Below are positions 57,700-64,000 of a stretch of DNA of 64,000 nt, in pieces. The stretch is from Sipunculus nudus (Eukaryota > Annelida > Sipuncula > Golfingiida > Sipunculidae). Under the pieces are notes generated by a model, which saw only the letters and a program-made list of their open reading frames with translations, did not search any database and was not told where the DNA came from. A program made the position numbers and the translations under genes. Every line of letters begins with the position of its first letter. Within the stretch, counting starts at the first letter, position 1. The stretch lies in contig CM049310.1 of NCBI GenBank assembly GCA_026874595.1, positions 90,031,556 to 90,095,555 of the forward strand, read 5' to 3'.

Positions 57700-59772
57700 A
57701 ACAATTTATTTCTTTTAATCAATGGTTTCCATAGTAACTATTCAATACTGTGTAGATTTATTTATACAATATTGCTCAGACTAAATTTTACAACTGACTA
57801 CAGGCTTCCAACAAATAATAAATATGGACGTACAATGGGTGTCAGTAATGCATGAATGGTAGATTGGCGGTTATCCATTTGTTTATCAAAAAGCTGCTTT
57901 TACTCTGATCTGTGGAATTTTTACCAGCCCATATTTTAGCTTTAAAGTATTTAAATTTCGTTGATATAACCGCACTCTACTCAACAGAATCATATGTACA
58001 TCAAATGCTGAAATCTTCTGAAGTGATGGAGGAACTGTGGACTAATTACACTGACATGCTCGCCTCCTACACTATTAACGTAGTCCCCTACAGTACTCTC
58101 TAAAACATTTTAAAAAAAGCATCTTAAGATCTACACCATATAGAAAAAAATGTATTTTCCACACACAGTTCTGAAAGACTAACAGCAAAAACCAAATTTA
58201 TATGTATATCTTGATTCTTTCACGTAAATGATTTTAACATATTCCGATACATACCATTTATATATTATAATATTGATAACATTTAATAAATAATCTGCAG
58301 GTCCCTCAGATTGAACCCTACCTGGAATTATGATAAAAATGATGCTGTTGGTGATGTAGATGACGTATTTTTCAATGACTGTCTATGATAGATTGTTTAT
58401 GAACACAATGGTAACGATATATATTTGGGTGTGTGGTTGATGAAATTCAAAATCAACCGCCAGTGTGATTGTATGTTAGAAGACGCCCATTGCCGTTCTG
58501 TCGTCTCTGAAACAAACGTAAACTAAATCATGTTATAACTCGGTGTCACCTTCACTTCATCTCAATTAGAATCCATTCGAACAGATTAGCGTTAACTTTT
58601 GTATTCCTATAAAATAGGTAAATTGAATAGTTGGAAATGAACAACCATCATTGCACTCTTTTTACTATCAGCAAAATACTAAAAAGACTCAAAACATGAC
58701 CTCTAGTGTTAAAACTATCCTTTTGAAATCGCCTTTTTTTCCGATTTTACGCAGCGTTGGACGTTCGATGGTTAGGAAATATATTGATCATAACAAAGGC
58801 ACTCATGTTATCACTGAATATAGGTGAAGTCTCTTCACGTTTGTAGATGCAGTTAAATACTTTTTAGACAACGTCTCATTAAGTGACCTAACTTAACCCT
58901 CCAAATAAACTTTCACTGTAATGCTAAATTAAAATAATTAACATAGTTTATAAACGTTAGAATCTGGAAAGCTTGATACAATTTTTACCTTATCAGTTTG
59001 TAAGTTATCTGGCCGTAGCACTTGCTCTTCCTCTTTCCTCGCACAGTGTGGCTGGCTGCAAGAAAGGGGTGTTTTTTTTCATAGTGTTAGACCTTGAAAT
59101 TCTCTACATTGAGATTTTTGCACTCTTATGAGAAGTGTGGGCATATAATTGCTGCCCACTCTTTACACAGCGCTTTACCTAAAGGCCTACTGCCTATATA
59201 GCAAGCGCTGTTTGTTTTGACCTCGTATCCTGAGTCGCTACAACAGAGGGGAGCACTGTATTTTGGTCCAATCAGATGAGACCCTGTGCTGGAAGATAAA
59301 ACGGTTTACCAGCAAAACGAGGAATACACGGAGCCAATGTTGTTCATTTTGTTTTGAGTGACAGCTCATCGCCCGGTAACCGTTTGAACAGGCGACAGGC
59401 TCAGGGAGAATGGCCCCACACGTGCTTTCTGGGCGGAGCCTGATGCCTGTCGAGTGTTTGTGGACTGGCATTTGGTTGGCTGCTAGACACATCAGCAGTT
59501 TCACACACACAGAGTTTATTTATCCACAGACAGAAGTAAACACTCTAAGGAAGACGACATTTTAAGCTTATATTCGAGGTTTTATGTATTAATTTGCATG
59601 CAGTCATGTGTCATGAATCAAACAATATGATAATAAGAAAAAAAAAATAAAGTATAGACTTTGCATTACACAGACCATATATCTTCTGGTAAATATATTT
59701 GAAATGTCTGATTTATTATTTTGAGACACAAACAAGCATTCCATAAAACCTACAAGATAAATTAAAATGTAC
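57700..59772. other. No supported exon; may hold tail exons of the Ig gene
   Basis: The cytoplasmic exons of the membrane protein gene at 59773-61259 should lie to the left on the minus strand, but none was recognised. The plus-strand ORF 57912-58103 is unassigned. Confidence 0.35.
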
Positions 59773-61259
59773 CTTTTTTGCAGTCTCTTGTATAGTACGA
59801 ACACACCGATTCCACATACCATTATTAGAAACGTTGTTATTACTATAGCCAGTCCAATGGTCAGCCTCCGGGAACCTTGTAGACATAAGGAAAATGCCTT
59901 TTATCACACTTTTATTAAAAAGCATGGGAAATATGTACTCTCTGTACTGATAACATATGAAGGATAGTGCATAGATATAAATAAAAAAGTCCAGAAAACC
60001 TGCATGTTGAAGCAATAACGTGTAACATATTGAAAAAGTTCATTTTACATATAGATTTCCTTTATTTCGACTTCATGAAGCCCTACCTCCACTTTACCTT
60101 TTTTTACATCAATGATTAAAGTAATGAGGGGAGAATGTTTTGTTGGAATTATTTGGAATCTATTGATTTTATCTTATAAAAGTATTATTTCTGTTGCTTA
60201 GGTTCAATCAAACTCTTCTTACCGCTCTGTTCCCGACTGGATAAAATGCTGGGCTTAGTTACGTTTACTGTCGCTGTAGTTTCCGGGTCTGTTAGTCTTG
60301 GTGTCTGAGTCGGTTTAAAATCTGTAAGCAATTTTATCTTAAAATTACTGTCAACGTTTTTTAATGTACATAAGCTGAGTGAGAGTACATAATCTATATA
60401 TGATCAGAATAATGCCATAGTTAGGAACGTCTCAGAGCAAATATTCAAATGGGAAATTCATTTCATCTAAGATATTATATTAATTCCCTACTTCTGAAAC
60501 ATAAATAAATATATGTGTTTATATATGTGCATATATGTACAAATGTAAGTATGTTTGTATGTATGTATGTACCTCTCAGATTCAGTTTCAAAGACGCAAC
60601 TCTGTTTTGAGGATTCCCAGGGGCCTCCAGTTCACAGGTGTAATTTCCTCTATCAGTGATAAGGGCTGGCGAGATGTTTAAAGCGAACACCTTTGACTGT
60701 TCCTTTGCATTAAATGTATGGTTTGTTCTGCTACCTAGTTCTCCTATCCGACTTGTTTTCACTCGATTCTGGTCGAAGGTGTAAAAATGTTTATTCCCGT
60801 TTTTGGTTCCGTCATGATAACATCTTAACCAGAACAAAGTAGCAACTGATGGTTGTATAAACCAGCGTAATGTTATATTTGGACTATCGATGGTGAAACT
60901 TGAATCTTCAGAGAAAAATCTGATGACTGGAACTATTAAAGAATGATAAATGTTCATAAATTTCATACACTTGCATTCGAAAAAAAAAACAATGCATTCT
61001 GAAATTGACGCGCGTTTCAATACAATGAAACTTAACAATAAAACCGAATGGTAAGAATGAGGAATACATTTAAATATTGATATTAGCAGAGTATATTGGC
61101 ACAACAACATTAAATAATTTGGTGCAAGGATCAAGAATTATTTCTAGATAAACTCTTTGAAAATGACCTGCCTTCTGTTAAAAATTGAGGTGAGGCAAGG
61201 CGGAAATTGCCAAGAACACAAAATGCCACAAAAGTCCTTCCGAACAACAGGCGAGGCAT
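59773..61259 (-). CDS. Type I membrane protein with one Ig-like domain (partial)
   Basis: Four minus-strand exons. Signal exon 61259-61172: ATG with MPRLLFGRTFVAFCVLGN; its end in phase 1 needs a GC donor (GAAG|GCAGGT), the weakest junction. Ig exon 60932-60573, phase 1-1, 360 nt. Stalk exon 60321-60223, phase 1-1, Thr/Pro-rich (FKPTQTPRLTDPETTATVNV), donor AGCG|GTAAGA. Transmembrane exon 59875-59773: GSRRLTIGLAIVITTFLIMV then YKRLQK as stop-transfer. The 1-1 phase is typical of extracellular modules. N-glycosylation sequons NIT, NHT, NIS and NYT are present. The cytoplasmic tail and stop were not found, so the gene is incomplete. It could be an adhesion or immune-type receptor; ligand and role are unknown. 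Confidence 0.7.
60573..60932 (-). CDS. Ig-like domain exon
   Basis: The F strand is standard (ALITDRGNYTCELEAPG, the DxGxYxC motif). The C strand has a Trp (FWLRCYHDG). In the B strand, where the partner Cys is expected, the sequence is NITLRWFIQ with no Cys; a Cys sits in the C strand instead. Acceptor TCTTTAATAG, donor AGAG|GTACAT, followed in the intron by a GTAT tetranucleotide run. Confidence 0.8.
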
Positions 61260-61339
61260 CTTTATTAACCCGATGGTTTTGTATCCTGAAATAAATGTTT
61301 TCGATAAATAATATATAACATCGTTCAGTCTCTGCAATT

Positions 61340-62280
61340 AATGAATTGCAGCAAATTAAGGCCTTTTCAACAGTTTCAATCCAAAATAGTGAACGTAGAT
61401 ACCTGTAAGATGTGTTGCGAAATTTTACTTAATAAGAAGGGAGGACAAATTGCGAACAGTCTCGGGGCTTCTATGATATACACACCTATTCTACATATTT
61501 TACGCTCTGCAATATTGTAACCACATGTATTATTATTTATATATTTCTTCTCTTTAAAAAGAAAACGGTGCTTGCCTATGTTTTTGTGGTTCTGCTAGAT
61601 ATCTTACCTTATCTGTCCTCGTTTATACAACAGTGGGCCAGAGTGCGTGGGGCTCAGATATTCAGTCAATAATAGCGCGCTTTTTCATGCAAAGTGAGAT
61701 AGTGTAATCGTACGTTAGGGTGAACCTAAAGCGTATACTTTTCGATCGATAGACTTTGAGCTACTCAATATATTTCTTCTTTGGTCGCGTGTACGATAGC
61801 TCCGGTGCGTTAAATCTTTTGATTGGGGACCCGAATGTAATTCATAAGGTTCAATTTGAATGGATCCAATGTAACCTTTGTTAGATTATACAAGTCTCAG
61901 TCTCTGGCAGTGCAACAGGAGATTGATTACGTAATCCGAGAACCTTCTGGATATGTGGTTACACTTTTACTATGTGGTTTATTGACCAATCACGTGAGTG
62001 TGTTATCTTGTGCATTTCCTAGGGGAATACCGAGGGGCTTTCCGTGTGTCAGCATTCTTTTTTTATGGTAGTCAAACTTTGGCTTTGGTCCTATTTTCTC
62101 ACAACAAACCTCTTACGATTAGGGAAAGTGTTCTCGGGACAACTTGAGTCAACCGTCAAATATTTAAATCGAGACAAGTCAAAGTCAAATAAAATCCTTC
62201 TGTTGACAATGCACTCGTAAATGGTGGCATGCTAAAAATTATTTACATATAATTTCTTGCCGGAAATCCCCTTTTTTGGC
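61340..62280. other. Upstream flank of the Ig gene, no other gene seen
   Basis: The plus-strand ORF 61856-62071 is not recognised. No repeat structure noted. Confidence 0.4.
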
Positions 62281-62755
62281 AAGCTGGTTGGTCAGTCGTT
62301 GATGTCTGTTTGTCTGTCTGTCTGTTTGTCTGTCTGTTAGCCTGTTCCCTCTCTACAGGTCGCAATTTTGTAGCAATCACTTTCAAACTTGCACATTTGG
62401 TGGAAAATTTAAAATGACAGGAGCCTATTGTTTTTGGTCAATATAGATCATAGGTCAAGGTCACGGTCATCAAAAGTATACAAAACGGGTTTTTCTTCAT
62501 ATTTGTAGCCCATTTCAATTGTCATTCCAAGTCTTTTGTTGTGTAGCTGACTCAATTTGAGGTAACCATGGTAACGCATTTTCGGGGAGAAGTGTTGATA
62601 TTTTTCTAACTTTGTCAGTTTTAAAGCTACAGAGGTCTATTCTTTTGGATTAGGTATCATTCAATTAGTACTAAACGGTTGCATTACAAGTCTCGCAATA
62701 TCTCGTATAATATCTCGTTAAACGAGATATTTCGAGATTTCATTCATCTTGCCCT
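62281..62755. repeat. Dispersed repeat with TCTG run and short palindromes
   Basis: A (TGTC)n-like run at 62306-62340 leads a sequence with CATAGGTCAAGGTCACGGTC, wording common in molluscan repeats. ATATCTCGTTAAACGAGATAT (62709-62731 region) forms a 9-bp stem hairpin. Confidence 0.5.
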
Positions 62756-63600
62756 GGAGGCCACAGTGTTGCAGTAATCTTTTTGAAGCTGATATATCAT
62801 AAGTATCAAGTACTCATGATATATCAGCAAGTATCTCGAAATGTCTTTTTTATTTAATACAGCCGCTAGGGGGCGCTGGATGTACACCTCCTTAACATAT
62901 CATGTTTTTGGCCATATCATTCTTTGGCCATATCTCCATAACTGTAAAACCTCAATTACAGAAACTATGGCATATTTTCTTCCTCTTAGTCTTTTTCATA
63001 ACCTGTGTAAGTTATCTGGTCTCATTCTTGTGTCACCTTGTCAGTATGTTTGTCTGTTTGTCAGTTTTCCTTAAAATCGCCTGCTTGCTGGTTCTTACCT
63101 CTCACATATAGCATTCTACAGGCCACAGTTTTGAAAGAATCCTTTTTCGAACAAGTACATATTATGTTTTACACTTATATCTCGAAACGTATTTTTCATT
63201 TTCCAGATATGGCCGGTAGGGGGCGCTGCACTCGACCCTCAACTACATATAATTTTTAGGCCATATCTCCATAACTATAAACCTCAATTACAGAAACTCT
63301 AGCTTATTTTCTTCCCCTGGTTCTTTTCAATAACCTGAGTAAGTCAACTTGTCTCATACATGTGTCACTTTGTCAGTATGTCTGTCTGTTTGTCAGTTTT
63401 TCTCAAATTTACCTGCTTCCTGGTTCCTGCATCTCTCATTTGGCATTCAAGAGGCCATAGATTTAGAAGAATCCTTTAAAGATTGAAAATCGTATGTCAT
63501 ACACTAATATCACGAAATGCATTTGTCGTCTTCAGGATATGTCCGCTAGACGGCGCAGCAGTCGAACATACCCAATAAAATATTATTTTGCCATATCAGC
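62756..63600. repeat. Tandem repeat, ~340-bp unit, ~2.5 copies
   Basis: CCGCTAGGGGGCGCTG-type segments occur at about 62863, 63213 and 63543, each preceded by AAGAATCCTTT and TATCTCGAAA and followed by GGCCATATCTCCATAACT, CCTCAATTACAGAAACT and a GTCTGTCTGTTTGTCAG run. The first copy also holds the perfect inverted pair GCTGATATATCA / TGATATATCAGC (62789-62829). Confidence 0.88.
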
Positions 63601-64000
63601 TTTGTCTGCCTGCTCGTTCTTTTGTCTGGTATGTCTACGGGACATACCTTCTCAGCAATGGCCCTGAGAATCATTCCATCGGTAGAAAACCGAAAGGATC
63701 TTCTATCTGTCCATCTGTCTATCATTTCAATTTCGGGCACGCGTTCGACCTATTTTCGTCTAGTTTAATCATTAATTCCTTATAAAAGAACACATACACA
63801 TGCAGACACTGTGCACACATTGTGCACAAAATTTTATATCCACTCGCCTCCGTGTATGTATACCTAGGCCATTAGGGTATTCAGAAACCCCTGAGCATTA
63901 AGAGGAAAGGGTTTCATTACCAATAATCTTTATAATCAGCAGAGTGGTAATCTTGTGAGTATGGTTCGTCCCAGTGTATTGTAGTATATATATATATATA
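63601..64000. other. Right edge, repeats, no gene seen
   Basis: Unassigned sequence ending in the start of a (TA)n tract at 63987. Confidence 0.5.

Overview
The window is nuclear DNA of an animal, most likely a lophotrochozoan and plausibly a mollusc. It has intron-rich genes with GT-AG junctions, long (TA)n microsatellites, abundant short inverted-repeat elements, a Penelope-like element and a Ty3/Gypsy element. The species call is an inference. No bacterial operons, CRISPR arrays or rRNA/tRNA genes were seen.

Layout. 1-8131 is the end of a satellite array (about 376 bp monomer, about 22 copies, mixed A/B subtypes). 8.1-19.6 kb is gene-poor: one candidate orphan cysteine-rich exon (12.77-12.95 kb), a decayed Penelope-like element on the minus strand (about 14.64-15.85 kb), a 144-bp/313-bp tandem repeat block and a foldback repeat. 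19.58-27.24 kb is a broken Ty3/Gypsy LTR retrotransposon on the minus strand. 27.3-34 kb holds a second copy of a roughly 450-bp sequence also found at 10.07 kb, a decayed copy of the last exon of an aromatic amino acid decarboxylase (28.70-28.88 kb), a minisatellite, a 1.05-kb element with long terminal inverted repeats and several (TA)n tracts.

The main gene is a complete aromatic-L-amino-acid (DOPA) decarboxylase on the plus strand, coding 38541-54609. Twelve coding exons join in phase to 478 residues with all expected catalytic residues (H190, D269, K301, Y330). The second coding position has two alternative 114-nt exons, 39333-39446 and 42213-42326. Both are phase 0-0 and open, and they encode the same 38-residue stretch of the substrate pocket with 11 differences. 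One variant looks like DOPA decarboxylase; the other looks more like histidine or tyrosine decarboxylases. Exon 3 ends inside a 32-bp minisatellite of about 60 units that repeats the exon end and its 5' splice site. These two features are the most unusual biology in the window.

Downstream and convergent with it, on the minus strand, are a short two-exon gene for a predicted secreted or membrane-anchored cysteine-rich protein (57190-57699) and part of a gene for a type I membrane protein with one immunoglobulin-like domain (59773-61259: signal, Ig, Thr-rich stalk and transmembrane exons). The right end, 62.3-63.6 kb, is repeats including a roughly 340-bp tandem unit. Several short transposon families (hAT-like ends and a foldback family with four copies) lie inside the decarboxylase introns and flanks.
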